Positions 7,629 through 15,403 of a stretch of DNA of 32,880 nucleotides are shown piece after piece. Origin of the DNA: JAJYIV01 sp964499955. Its GTDB lineage: Bacteria > Patescibacteriota > Patescibacteriia > UBA9934 > GWF2-40-263. The notes beneath the pieces are model-generated. The model worked only from the letters and a program-made list of their open reading frames with translations, made no database searches and was not told where the DNA came from. Positions within the stretch are counted from its first letter, which is position 1, and each line of letters starts with the position of its first letter. The position numbers and the translations under genes were made by a program. The stretch lies in contig CAZCMI010000007.1 in the NCBI GenBank assembly GCA_964499955.1, positions 1-32,880 on the forward strand. Reading direction: 5' to 3'.

Positions 7629-8615
7629 TTAGCGGCGCGCGCGCTTGGAGCGGGCGCGGCGGACAAGGGCGACGATTCCCCAGATGATCAGGCCGAGCGG
7701 GAGCAGCACGCCGCCGCCGACGATCACGACGAGGATCAGCCCGGAGACGAGCGACTGGGCCACGACCACGAGGGTTTGAATGGCCTGGCGGGCGTCTTCC
7801 CCCGGGCGGAAGTCGCGCTGCGGCACCTGGAAGCGCGCGTCCTCGGACAGGGAAACGCTCAACGTGGCGAAGGACGTGCGGTTTTCCAGGAACTGGAGGC
7901 GGCCCTGCAGGGATTCGATGGTGGAACGCACGCCGCCCAGGTACGACTGGACGCTCAGGATGTCCTGCACGGTTTGCGCCCGCTGGAGAATGCGCAGGTA
8001 TTCCTCTTCCTGGGCCTGCGCGTTGCGCAGCTGCGCCTGCAAGTCGGTGTATTGCTCCGTGACGTCCTGGCCGGTGACCGTTTCCTGGCGCACCAGGGTG
8101 GCCAGGTCCTTGGCTTCGGCGAGCGCCGTTTCAAATTGGTCGGACGGCACGCGCACGGTCACGGAACCGTATTTGCTGCCGTCGGCGCGTTCATGCACGG
8201 ACGATTCCTGCACGAATCCGCCCAGTCCCGCGGCCAATCCCGTGAGCGAAGCCACGGCTTCGTCCGCGCTGCGCACGGCCAGGGACAAGAAGCCGTTTTT
8301 GATGATGCGCTGGTCCACGTCCGCGGCCGTGGGGCCGGCCGTCGGCGAAACGGGCGGCATGGGCGCGGGCATGCCGATGCCGGGAGGCGCCGCCGCCATG
8401 TCCATGTCCGCCTGGTTCATTGCGGCGCGTTCACCGATGGAGCCGAGGCCGAAGAACCCCGTGCCTCCCTCGCGCATGGAAGCGGTATCGACGGCGAATT
8501 GGGGCGTGGAACCGGACTTCGGGGCGGGCAGCACGGAACCGATGATGACGGCCACGACGGCCAGAGCGCCGATGGCGATCAGGGCGATCACGAGGGGAGT
8601 GGGGCGGGAGTTCAT
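7629..8615 (-). CDS. DUF4349 membrane-anchored protein
   Basis: The 328-aa protein has an N-terminal membrane segment (residues about 8-28). A low-complexity Met/Pro/Ala linker to about residue 98 follows. The next region has the DUF4349 pattern: RIIKNGFLSLAV, then GGFVQESSV, then VRVPSDQFE. A coiled coil (about 185-235, with YTDLQAQLRNAQAQEEEYL) and a C-terminal membrane segment (about 288-315) close the protein, ending in basic RRARSKRARR. Function of the family is unknown; the layout resembles an extracytoplasmic domain anchored at both ends. It is inserted between the two transketolase genes with gaps of 9 and 14 nt, so it is surely co-transcribed. A metabolic link is not evident. Confidence 0.85.
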   Translation of the reverse strand: MNSRPTPLVIALIAIGALAVVAVIIGSVLPAPKSGSTPQFAVDTASMREGGTGFFGLGSIGERAAMNQADMDMAAAPPGIGMPAPMPPVSPTAGPTAADVDQRIIKNGFLSLAVRSADEAVASLTGLAAGLGGFVQESSVHERADGSKYGSVTVRVPSDQFETALAEAKDLATLVRQETVTGQDVTEQYTDLQAQLRNAQAQEEEYLRILQRAQTVQDILSVQSYLGGVRSTIESLQGRLQFLENRTSFATLSVSLSEDARFQVPQRDFRPGEDARQAIQTLVVVAQSLVSGLILVVIVGGGVLLPLGLIIWGIVALVRRARSKRARR

Positions 8616-8624
8616 AGAAGGGGG

Positions 8625-9524
8625 TTATTGGTGTTCGGCGTGCAGGCGGCCGCCGAGCGTCCGCAGGGCTTCGATGGCGGCGCGGGATTCCTCGCCCGCT
8701 TTCGGCGGCTTTCCGTGCCAGGTGAAGTCGTATTCCATGAACGGGACGCCGTAGCCGGGAATGGTTTCGGCCAGGATCACCGTGGGCTTGGCGGACACGC
8801 CGTGGGCCCGCGCCACCGCGTCGACGAAATCGGCGATGTTGTTGCCCGCGCAGGTTTCCACGTTCAGGCCGAAGGCGGCGAATTTATCGGCCAACGGTTC
8901 CAGCGGCATGATGTCTTCCGTGGTGCCGTCGATTTGGATGTTGTTGCGGTCGATGATGAAGGTGCAGTTGTACAGGGCGTTGCGCGCGGCGAAGAGCATG
9001 GCTTCCCAGGTCTGCCCGGCCTGCAGTTCGCCGTCGGACATGGCGCAGTACACGCGCCAGGGCTTGCCGTCGCGCAGGGCCGCATACGCCAGCCCCGCCG
9101 CCTGCGACGAACCGGACCCCAGCGGCCCGGACGTAGTTTCCACCCCCGGCAGCCGGTCCCGTTCCGGATGGCCTTGCAGCGGGGAGCCGAGTTTGCGCAG
9201 CGTCATCAGCCAGGAACGGGGGAAGTACCCGGCCTGCGCCATGGCGGCGTAGCGCACGGGGCAGATGTGGCCGTTGGAGAGAATGAGGCGGTCGCGCTCC
9301 GGCCAATCGGGATTCTTCGGGTCGTGGACCATCACGTGGAAGTACAGCGCCGCAAAAATATCCGCCATGCCGAGCGGCCCGGCGGAGTGCCCGGAGCCGG
9401 CTTCCACGAGCATGTCGATGATGTCTTCGCGAATGCGAAGCGCGCGTTCTTCAAGGCGCATGAGGTCGCGGTCGTGCAGGTGCAGGGGCGTGCGGACCTT
9501 CGGTCCGGTGGGGGAGGAAGGCAT
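8625..9524 (-). CDS. Transketolase, N-terminal subunit (thiamine diphosphate-binding domain)
   Basis: The 299-aa product corresponds to the first half of transketolase. Early His residues are in GSGHSAGPLG, followed by ILSNGHICPVRYAAM and GPLGSGSSQAAGLAYA. The TPP motif begins SDGELQAGQTW (Ser replaces the first Gly of GDG) and continues to IIDRNN; EYDFTWHGKPP near the end is typical. The start ATG 9524 lies 10 nt after a TACCAT box, a better fit than the in-frame ATG at 9560, which lies upstream of that promoter. It opens the tktN-DUF4349-tktC-kinase 2 operon. Together with rpe and rpiB nearby it forms most of a non-oxidative pentose phosphate pathway; transaldolase is not in the window. Confidence 0.92.
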   Translation of the reverse strand: MPSSPTGPKVRTPLHLHDRDLMRLEERALRIREDIIDMLVEAGSGHSAGPLGMADIFAALYFHVMVHDPKNPDWPERDRLILSNGHICPVRYAAMAQAGYFPRSWLMTLRKLGSPLQGHPERDRLPGVETTSGPLGSGSSQAAGLAYAALRDGKPWRVYCAMSDGELQAGQTWEAMLFAARNALYNCTFIIDRNNIQIDGTTEDIMPLEPLADKFAAFGLNVETCAGNNIADFVDAVARAHGVSAKPTVILAETIPGYGVPFMEYDFTWHGKPPKAGEESRAAIEALRTLGGRLHAEHQ

Positions 9525-9534
9525 AGATGCGACC

Positions 9535-9543
9535 ATGGTACCA
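9535..9543 (-). promoter_or_regulatory. Extended -10 promoter of the transketolase operon
   Basis: The minus strand reads TGGTACCAT, ending 10 nt before ATG 9524, which gives an essentially leaderless mRNA. No good -35 is seen. Confidence 0.55.
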
Positions 9544-9551
9544 CGGAACGC

Positions 9552-9583
9552 AAAACGCATCCCGTTTGCGCGGGATGCGTTTG
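9552..9583 (-). terminator. Terminator after the cupredoxin-like gene
   Basis: AAACGCATCCCG pairs with CGGGATGCGTTT (9553-9564 with 9571-9582). On the minus strand the stem is followed only by a short TTTTG, so termination strength is uncertain. Confidence 0.6.
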
Positions 9584-9595
9584 CAGCGTCTTCGT

Positions 9596-10396
9596 TTATT
9601 GCGCGATGATGGTGCCCTTGAGGTCCGGGTTCAGGCTGTCGAAGAAGGTGTAGGTGCCCGGATTGCGGAAGTAGCGGGAGAAGCTCTCGTTGGGACGCAG
9701 CGTGCCCGTGCCCCAGGTGAGGTCGTCCGCCGTGGCCGTGTGGTTGGCCGTGTCCGTGTTGGTGAACTTCACGGCCGTGTTCGCCGGGATGGTCACCGTG
9801 CCGCCGAAGCCGTTCGCGGTGATGTCCACGTAGCGCGGCGCGGCGAGGTTCTTGTCCCGGTTCACGTCCGTGGCGGCGGCGGAAACGGACGCGCGGTTGA
9901 AGTCCCCGGCCGAGGTGATGTGCTCGTCGCTCAAGCGGTAGTTCGGGAAGAAGGCGTCCGGCACGTCGTCGATCTGCTGGTTCCAGTTCGACCCGTACAG
10001 CGCGACGGCGGCCGCTTCGGTCGTGACCCAGCGCAGGGTGCCGCCCGCGTCCACGGCGTAGGTCTTCGGGTCCGTGTTGATCTTGATCATCTTCACGCCC
10101 GGCTTGTAGGTGACGTTGCCGCCGATTTGGATCTTGGCCAGGTCGGCGTCGGAGATGTATTTCACGCTGTCGAAGTTGCTGTACCAGGTGAAGTACGTCC
10201 GGTCGTTCGGGAAGACGTAGCGGAACCCGTCGCGGCCGTAGTAGTACACGGCGGGGAAGGATTCGCCGCGGATCAGGTCGCCCGCTTGGACTTGGGCGAG
10301 GGGAACCATGGCGGCGTCGGCCGACGGAACGTGCGCGGCGGCGAAGGCGCCGACGGCGAGCGCGGCGATGCTCAGGGAAGCGGCCATCTTTTTCAT
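9596..10396 (-). CDS. Secreted cupredoxin-like protein with lost copper ligands
   Basis: The 266-aa protein begins with a clear signal peptide (MKKMAASLSIAALAVGAFAAA, cleavage near ADA-AMV). Residues about 35-150 form a domain rich in Tyr/Phe with GFRYVFPNDRTYFTWY and INTDPKTYAVD...TLRWVT. Similar segments occur in secreted CPR proteins, as far as I recall. The C-terminal 80 residues follow the plastocyanin/azurin pattern, with VTIPANTAVKFTNTDTANHT and a closing GTYTFF strand. A type-1 copper protein would have Cys, His and Met in the last loop. Here these positions are Asp253, Asn256 and Leu259, and only the N-terminal His219 remains. It probably does not bind copper and may be structural or adhesive. 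It has its own extended -10 promoter. Confidence 0.8.
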   Translation of the reverse strand: MKKMAASLSIAALAVGAFAAAHVPSADAAMVPLAQVQAGDLIRGESFPAVYYYGRDGFRYVFPNDRTYFTWYSNFDSVKYISDADLAKIQIGGNVTYKPGVKMIKINTDPKTYAVDAGGTLRWVTTEAAAVALYGSNWNQQIDDVPDAFFPNYRLSDEHITSAGDFNRASVSAAATDVNRDKNLAAPRYVDITANGFGGTVTIPANTAVKFTNTDTANHTATADDLTWGTGTLRPNESFSRYFRNPGTYTFFDSLNPDLKGTIIAQ

Positions 10397-10430
10397 AAAG
10401 CGGGGCGAATGAAGAGTTATGACGCGAACG

Positions 10431-10439
10431 AGTATATCA
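10431..10439 (-). promoter_or_regulatory. Extended -10 promoter of the cupredoxin-like gene
   Basis: The minus strand reads TGATATACT, a TGn-extended near-consensus -10. Its TGA is also the stop codon of rpe. The leader is about 27 nt and has no Shine-Dalgarno. Confidence 0.6.
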
Positions 10440-11093
10440 CAGACGCGCGGCGGTCGCGAGATGCACGAGGCGGCGCAGCGCGTCGGCGGGGTCCGCGGCG
10501 CCGAACACGGCGTTGGCGGCCACGATGCGGTTGCAGCCGGCCTGCACCAGCGCGGGCAGCAGCTCCTCGGTGGCGCCGCCGTCCATTTCTACGGGGAGGT
10601 CCGGCCGCGCGTGCTTGGCCGCGCGGATTTTCTCGAGGATCGGCTCACCGAGAAACGCTTGGCCGGAGGCGCCCGGATGCACGCCCATCACGGTCAGCTG
10701 ATCCAAGACGGCCAGCAGGTGCTGCACGTCTTCCAGCGGCGTCTCGGGATTCAGTGCCACGCCCGCTTCCAATCCCCATTGCTTCAATTGTTCCACCAGG
10801 GCGTCCGTTGGATGGGGCGCTTCGGCGTGCACGATGGCGCGGCGCAGGTTCGGCACCTGGCGCTTCCACGCTTCGACCACCGGCAGCGGGTCGTCCACCA
10901 TCAGGTGCAGTTCATAGTGGGCCGGCGTGTCCATGCCGCCCACGGCCGCGGCGTCATGCCAGCTGGTGGCGGGGAACAGCGTGCCGTCGAGCACGTCCAC
11001 GTGCATCAGTTCAGCGCCGTGTTCCACCAACCGCAGCCGCCGTTCGAATTCCTCCCGCGTGTTCACGAGCAGGGAGGGAATGAGCAGGCACAT
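10437..11093 (-). CDS. rpe: Ribulose-phosphate 3-epimerase
   Basis: The 218-aa TIM barrel converts ribulose-5-phosphate to xylulose-5-phosphate. The metal-binding and catalytic positions are kept: LMHVDVLDG (His and Asp), LHLMVDDPL (His) and VEMDGGA (Asp). The phosphate loop is VMGVHPGASGQAFL instead of the usual VNPGFGGQ, and the N-terminus reads IPSLLVNT instead of SILSAD, so it is a divergent member. ATG 11093 was chosen because the family start lies there; the upstream open frame is arginine-rich and overlaps rpiB. It starts 5 nt after the rpiB stop, so the two are co-transcribed. Confidence 0.9.
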   Translation of the reverse strand: MCLLIPSLLVNTREEFERRLRLVEHGAELMHVDVLDGTLFPATSWHDAAAVGGMDTPAHYELHLMVDDPLPVVEAWKRQVPNLRRAIVHAEAPHPTDALVEQLKQWGLEAGVALNPETPLEDVQHLLAVLDQLTVMGVHPGASGQAFLGEPILEKIRAAKHARPDLPVEMDGGATEELLPALVQAGCNRIVAANAVFGAADPADALRRLVHLATAARL

Positions 11094-11098
11094 AGGGG

Positions 11099-11566
11099 TT
11101 AGAGGTGCGCGGTTTCCTGTGACTCGATTTCTTCGAGTTTCTTCAGGCGGCGCACGTGGCGGTCTTCGCCGGAAAACGGCGTTTCCAGCCAGGTTTTGAC
11201 GATGGCGCGGGCTTCGTCGGGCTTCAAGAAACGGCCGGGGAGGCACAGCACGTTGCTATGGTCGTCCGTGCGGCTGGTGCGGGCGACGTCCTCGTTGAAG
11301 CCGGTGGCGGCGCGCACGCCGCGCACCTTGTTGGCCACGATGCAGATGCCCTGCGCGTTGCCGCACAGCACGATGCCGCGCCCGTCCGGGTCCGTGACCA
11401 CGCGCTTGGCCACCGCGTGGCCGAAGTCGGGATAGTCGTCGTCGCCCACGAGGTGCTCGTTGCCCATGTCCACGACGGCGTACCCTTCTTCCTTCAAAAA
11501 CGCCTCGATGTCTTCCTTCAACTGCCAGCCGGCGTGGTCGGCGCCGAGATAGATGGTGGGTTTCAT
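11099..11566 (-). CDS. rpiB: Ribose-5-phosphate isomerase B
   Basis: The 155-aa RpiB/LacAB-fold enzyme interconverts ribose-5-phosphate and ribulose-5-phosphate. Visible signatures are YLGADHAGWQLK at the start, the catalytic Cys in VLCGNAQGICIVANKV, GVRAATGFNEDVARTSR and the HSNVLCLPGR loop. The length is normal. The frame is open far upstream, but ATG 11566 is the family start and follows a TATACT box by 8 nt, which gives a leaderless mRNA. It is the first gene of the rpiB-rpe pair. Confidence 0.95.
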   Translation of the reverse strand: MKPTIYLGADHAGWQLKEDIEAFLKEEGYAVVDMGNEHLVGDDDYPDFGHAVAKRVVTDPDGRGIVLCGNAQGICIVANKVRGVRAATGFNEDVARTSRTDDHSNVLCLPGRFLKPDEARAIVKTWLETPFSGEDRHVRRLKKLEEIESQETAHL

Positions 11567-11574
11567 ACGGGGCG

Positions 11575-11583
11575 AGTATAGCA
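11575..11583 (-). promoter_or_regulatory. Extended -10 promoter of rpiB-rpe (leaderless)
   Basis: The minus strand reads TGCTATACT, with the hexamer 11580-11575 ending 8 nt before ATG 11566. It diverges from the TTGACA promoter at 11592 on the plus strand. Confidence 0.7.
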
Positions 11584-11591
11584 CGAATTCA

Positions 11592-11620
11592 TTGACAAAA
11601 CCGCCAAAACACGGTAGCAA
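11592..11620 (+). promoter_or_regulatory. TTGACA promoter of the 196-aa unit
   Basis: A perfect TTGACA (11592-11597) and a 17-nt spacer lead to TAGCAA (11615-11620). The first nine bases, TTGACAAAA, are identical to the promoter of the structured RNA on the minus strand at 16461, which has TAGAAA as its -10. Confidence 0.65.
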
Positions 11621-11626
11621 ACACCC

Positions 11627-11719
11627 GCTGCGGCAAAGCCGTTCCAAATAGGGGAACGGACACCAGCCCACGGTGGGCAAGCGGCAAAAACCGAACGCGG
11701 CGTCAGACGCCGCAAGGAG
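11627..11719 (+). promoter_or_regulatory. Hairpin-rich 5' leader with Shine-Dalgarno
   Basis: Three local hairpins can be drawn: CCGTTCC/GGAACGG (11639-11645 with 11653-11659), GCCCA/TGGGC (11666-11670 with 11674-11678) and GCGGCGT/ACGCCGC (11697-11703 with 11707-11713). CCGCT near 11624 can pair with AGCGG near 11680 to enclose the first two. The last hairpin abuts AAGGAG (11714-11719), 6 nt before ATG. Such a leader could control ribosome access or mRNA stability. No known riboswitch class was recognised. Confidence 0.55.
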
Positions 11720-11725
11720 CTTGTC

Positions 11726-12316
11726 ATGACGATTTCCGTCGCCGACGAGCAGCTGGGCCAGTTGGCCCGCCGTCAGAACGACCTCTTCCGTCGCGTGCGG
11801 GAGGGGACCCTCCCTGTCGAGCAGGTCCTTCGGGGCTTGCAGAACCTTATCGAGGGGAACGTCCCCGCCGGCCGGCTGGCGGTGGATTTCGACGCCACGG
11901 CCTGGTGCCCCGACGGCTGGGAGGTCCGGCCGGAGGACCAGCTCCCGAACCGCGTTCGGGGGCAGCCCGAGGTCGACCTGGGGGAGGTCGGCTTCCACCT
12001 CGATGACGTCCAGAAGGACGGCCGGATCATCGGGGGGAACAAGCTGAAGGACCGCATCGCCACCCTCCCGGCGGTGTATGGTTCCCAGATGCTCGACGGG
12101 CTCCTCGCTGATACGGCGAAGATCCCGGAGAGCTGGAAGAAGAACGCGAACGGGTTCATCCGCTACACGTACTTCTGGGGGACCATCTACCGCGACGGGG
12201 ACGGCTACCTGTACGTCCGGTGCCTGTTCTTCGGCAACGGCGAGTGGCGCTGGGGCAGCCTCTGGCTCGGCGGCGACTTCGGTGGCGGGGACCCCGCCGC
12301 GGTTCCCGCAAGTTAG
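11726..12316 (+). CDS. Unknown 196-aa protein with helical N-terminus and aromatic C-terminus
   Basis: No function is recognised. Residues about 4-44 look like two amphipathic helices (EQLGQLARRQNDLFRRV, then PVEQVLRGLQNLIEG). A charged middle follows. The C-terminal 60 residues are rich in Trp, Tyr, Phe and Gly (YTYFWGTIYRDGDGYLYVRC, then NGEWRWGSLWLGGDF). There is no signal peptide or membrane segment. From memory, Patescibacteria genomes hold multi-copy hypothetical proteins with such a beginning and end; this was not checked. The aromatic end vaguely recalls C-type-lectin/FGE folds, but that is speculation. It is a single-gene unit with a TTGACA promoter, structured leader, canonical Shine-Dalgarno and own terminator, unlike its leaderless neighbours. 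GGG, CCC and GAG codons are frequent, which may hint at separate ancestry. Confidence 0.85.
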   Translation: MTISVADEQLGQLARRQNDLFRRVREGTLPVEQVLRGLQNLIEGNVPAGRLAVDFDATAWCPDGWEVRPEDQLPNRVRGQPEVDLGEVGFHLDDVQKDGRIIGGNKLKDRIATLPAVYGSQMLDGLLADTAKIPESWKKNANGFIRYTYFWGTIYRDGDGYLYVRCLFFGNGEWRWGSLWLGGDFGGGDPAAVPAS

Positions 12317-12335
12317 GCACTTGGCCCCACTCACG

Positions 12336-12369
12336 GAGGCCTCGCACATACTCGTGCGGGGCCTCTTTC
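12336..12369 (+). terminator. Intrinsic terminator of the 196-aa unit
   Basis: GAGGCCTCGCAC pairs with GTGCGGGGCCTC over 12 bp around ATACTC and is followed by TTTC. Confidence 0.8.
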
Positions 12370-12382
12370 AATTTGCGTGACA

Positions 12383-12411
12383 TTGCCTCCGCCCCGCCGC
12401 TTTGTTAGGAT
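12383..12411 (+). promoter_or_regulatory. Promoter of ileS
   Basis: TTGCCT (12383-12388), a 17-nt spacer and TAGGAT (12406-12411). The leader would be about 24 nt, A/T-rich and without a Shine-Dalgarno before ATG 12442. Confidence 0.5.
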
Positions 12412-12441
12412 GAAAATCATCCGAATACAGCGGAATTTTTT

Positions 12442-15351
12442 ATGTCCGAGGACAAAAAACCCACCCACGCGCAGCAGGAGGAACAGGTACTCGACTACTG
12501 GGATCGGCACGGGATTTTTCAGCGTTCCGTCGATTCCCGCCCGGCCGACAAGCCCTATACCTTCTACGACGGCCCGCCGTTCGCCACCGGGCTGCCGCAT
12601 TACGGCCACCTCGTCGGCTCCGTCATGAAGGACGTCGCGCCGCGCTTTTGGACCATGAAAGGATACCGCGTGGAGCGCACCTGGGGCTGGGACTGCCACG
12701 GCCTGCCCATCGAAAACATCATCGAAAAGGAATTCAACCTCGGCAGCCGCAAGGCCATCGAGAAATTCGGCGTGGCCCAGTTCAACGACGCCTGCCACAA
12801 CACCGTGCTGACCTACGCGGAGGAATGGAAGAAAACCATCCGCCGCATCGGCCGCTGGGTGGACATGGAACACTCGTACCGCACCATGGACCGGCCGTAC
12901 ATGGAGTCCATTTGGTGGGTGTTCAAGCAGCTGTGGGACAAGGGCCTGATGTATGAGGGCCACAAGCCCATGCACCTCTGCCCGCGCTGCGAAACGGCGC
13001 TGTCCAATTTCGAGGTGGGGCTGAACTACCAGGATGTCACGGACCTGTCCGTGTACGCCGCCTTCACGCTGAAGGACGGGCCGTACGCGGGCGCCAAACT
13101 GGTGGCCTGGACTACCACGCCGTGGACCCTGCCGGGGAACGCGCTGCTGGCGGTGAACCGGGAGGTGGAATACGTCGTCGTGCGGGCGGGGGAGGCGCGC
13201 TATGTACTCGGCAAGGCGGCTTGGGAACGGCTCTCCGGCGCGCCCGATTTGGCCTTCGCCAAGGAAACGCCCGCCGTGGAAGCGACGGTGAAGGGAAGTG
13301 ATCTCATCGGCGCCGCCTACGAACCCCTTTTCCCGTTCTTCAAGGACCAGGCGAACGCCTTCCGCGTGGTGCACGCCGATTTCGTTACCACGGACGAAGG
13401 GACCGGCGTGGTGCACATCGCCCCCGGCTTCGGCGAGGACGACTATAACCTGGGTCGCGCGGAAAATGTCGCGCCCATCATGCACGTCAAGATGGACGGG
13501 CATTTCACGCCGGAAGTCGTCGCGGGCCTCGGTATCGAAGACCGCCCCGTGCGCGCCGCGGGAGACAAAGACCGCGCGGTGGACGTGGACATCGTAAAGG
13601 CCCTGGCCAAAACGGGCAGCCTGGCAGGCAAAAAGAAACTCGCCCACAGCTACCCGCATTGCTGGCGCTGCGACACGCCGCTGCTCAACTACGCCACCAC
13701 CTCGTGGTTCGTGCGGGTCACGGAATTGAAAGACCGGCTGGTTGCGCTCAACGGCGAAATCAACTGGACGCCCGCCAACATGAAGGAAGGCCGTTTCGGC
13801 AAGTGGCTGGAGGGCGCCCGCGACTGGGCCATTTCCCGCTCGCGCTACTGGGGCACGCCGCTGCCCGTCTGGCGCGCCGAGGATGGCGAAACCCTGTGCT
13901 TCGGTTCGGTCGCCGAATTGGAAGCCGCCGCGAGCGCATCCGTCGTGGACCTGCACAAGCACGTCGTGGACGCCGTGGAAATCACCAAGGACGGCAAGAC
14001 CTTCCGCCGCGTGCCGGACGTGCTGGACTGCTGGTTCGAATCCGGCTCCATGCCCTACGCCCAGCTGCACTATCCCTTCCAAAACACCCAGGCGTTCGAA
14101 CGCGGCTTCCCGGCCGATTTCATCGCCGAAGGGCAGGACCAAACGCGCGGCTGGTTCTACACCCTGCACGTGCTTTCCACCGCCCTGTTCGACAAACCGG
14201 CGTTCAAAAACGTGGTCGTGAACGGCATGGTGCTGGCGGAGGACGGCAAAAAGATGAGCAAGCGGCTTCAGAACTACCCCGACCCGATGGACGTCGTGGC
14301 GAAATACGGCGCCGACGCCATGCGCTTCTACCTGATGGCCAGCCCCGTCACCCACGCCGAGGCGCTGCGTTTCAGCGAAAGCGGCGTGGACGAAGTGTCC
14401 AAGAAGTTCGTCGCCATCCTGCGGAACGTCCATTCCTTCTATCATCTGTACCGCGCCGCGGACGACGGCCGCCGCCCCGCCGGGGCGCACGCGCTCGACC
14501 GCTGGGTGCTGGCCCGCCTGCACGAAACGTTGAAGGAAGAAACCCAGGCGATGGAGGCGTACGATTTCGCCCGCGCCGCCCGCGCCTTGCAGGGCTTCGT
14601 CACGGACCTGTCCACGTGGTACGTGCGCCGCAGCCGCGAGCGCCTCAAGGGTGAAGATGAGGACGCCAAGGAAGCCCTGGCCACCCTGCGTACCGCCTTG
14701 GAAACGTTTGCCAAGATGCTGGCGCCGTTCATGCCGTTCTTGGCGGAAATGGTCTATCAGGAACTCAACGGCCAATGGCAGGGTGGGGAAAAGCGCCTGT
14801 CCGTGCACCTGGAAGATTGGCCCGTGTGGGACGAAGCTGTGATCAACCGAGGCGGGCTGGAAGACATGGCCCGCGCCCGTTCGATGGTATCGCGCGCGTT
14901 GGAACGCCGCGCGGAGGCCGGGAAAAACGTCCGGCAGGTGCTCGCCGGCATGACGGTTTCGCTGCCCGCCGGGGAGACGCTGCCGCCGGAGTTGGCGGAC
15001 ATCGTGAAGGACGAAGTGAACGTGAAGGAGGTCCGCTTGGCGGAGGGTGCCTACGCGGTGGAATTGGACCTGGCGCTCACGCCCGAGCTGGTGCGCGAAG
15101 GCACGGCCCGCGAATTGGCCCGCAAGGTGAACGCTCTGCGGAAAGAAGCTGGGCTGACCGTGGGGGACCGTATCGCGTTGTACGTCGCCGCCGAGCAGGA
15201 AGAAGGGAAGCGTACGCTCGCCGAGCACGGCGCGGCGCTCTCGGCCGACACGCTGTCCGACGCGTTGCGGTCGGACGGTGTGGAACCGCCGAACGCGGTT
15301 TCCTTCCGTGCCAACGAGTTGGACTTCCGCGTCGGATTCGAACGGCTCTAA
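12442..15351 (+). CDS. ileS: Isoleucyl-tRNA synthetase
   Basis: The 969-aa class I synthetase charges tRNA-Ile. The HIGH motif is LPHYGH (53-56) and the KMSKS motif is KMSKR (604-608). WGWDCHGLPIENI and the editing-domain signature TDEGTGVVHIAPGFGEDD near 316 are intact, so post-transfer editing of Val-tRNA should work. The anticodon-binding helices and the C-terminal region (ELVREGTARELARKVNALRK) are present. The HYGH and KMSKRLQNYPDP forms and the C-terminus resemble the eukaryote-like type 2 IleRS rather than the E. coli type, which is also common in Patescibacteria. It is a single-gene transcript bounded by a strong terminator. Confidence 0.97.
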   Translation: MSEDKKPTHAQQEEQVLDYWDRHGIFQRSVDSRPADKPYTFYDGPPFATGLPHYGHLVGSVMKDVAPRFWTMKGYRVERTWGWDCHGLPIENIIEKEFNLGSRKAIEKFGVAQFNDACHNTVLTYAEEWKKTIRRIGRWVDMEHSYRTMDRPYMESIWWVFKQLWDKGLMYEGHKPMHLCPRCETALSNFEVGLNYQDVTDLSVYAAFTLKDGPYAGAKLVAWTTTPWTLPGNALLAVNREVEYVVVRAGEARYVLGKAAWERLSGAPDLAFAKETPAVEATVKGSDLIGAAYEPLFPFFKDQANAFRVVHADFVTTDEGTGVVHIAPGFGEDDYNLGRAENVAPIMHVKMDGHFTPEVVAGLGIEDRPVRAAGDKDRAVDVDIVKALAKTGSLAGKKKLAHSYPHCWRCDTPLLNYATTSWFVRVTELKDRLVALNGEINWTPANMKEGRFGKWLEGARDWAISRSRYWGTPLPVWRAEDGETLCFGSVAELEAAASASVVDLHKHVVDAVEITKDGKTFRRVPDVLDCWFESGSMPYAQLHYPFQNTQAFERGFPADFIAEGQDQTRGWFYTLHVLSTALFDKPAFKNVVVNGMVLAEDGKKMSKRLQNYPDPMDVVAKYGADAMRFYLMASPVTHAEALRFSESGVDEVSKKFVAILRNVHSFYHLYRAADDGRRPAGAHALDRWVLARLHETLKEETQAMEAYDFARAARALQGFVTDLSTWYVRRSRERLKGEDEDAKEALATLRTALETFAKMLAPFMPFLAEMVYQELNGQWQGGEKRLSVHLEDWPVWDEAVINRGGLEDMARARSMVSRALERRAEAGKNVRQVLAGMTVSLPAGETLPPELADIVKDEVNVKEVRLAEGAYAVELDLALTPELVREGTARELARKVNALRKEAGLTVGDRIALYVAAEQEEGKRTLAEHGAALSADTLSDALRSDGVEPPNAVSFRANELDFRVGFERL

Positions 15352-15363
15352 CGCCACACGCAC

Positions 15364-15391
15364 AAAAAACAGGGGCTCGCCCCTGTTTTTT
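15364..15391. terminator. Perfect hairpin terminator after ileS
   Basis: AAAAAACAGGGG and CCCCTGTTTTTT pair perfectly around CTCG. It should end ileS transcription. Confidence 0.92.
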
Positions 15392-15403
15392 CGTCCGCCG
15401 GTT

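Noticed and set aside
9525..9560. Upstream start (ATG 9560) for transketolase N-half
   Set aside because: It would lie upstream of the TGGTACCAT promoter and adds 12 residues with no family match; ATG 9524 fits the leaderless pattern.
11726..12316. 196-aa protein as the variable protein of a diversity-generating retroelement
   Set aside because: The aromatic C-terminus raised the idea, but there is no reverse transcriptase and no near-duplicate template repeat in the window.
11567..12349. Long N-terminal extension of rpiB
   Set aside because: RpiB families start at the ADHAG-containing strand; the extension is antisense to the 196-aa gene and precedes the rpiB promoter.
12331..15363. 1010-codon open frame antisense to ileS
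   Set aside because: The plus strand encodes a complete isoleucyl-tRNA synthetase with all motifs. The antisense translation is His/Arg/Gly-rich with no family resemblance, as expected from GC-rich third positions.
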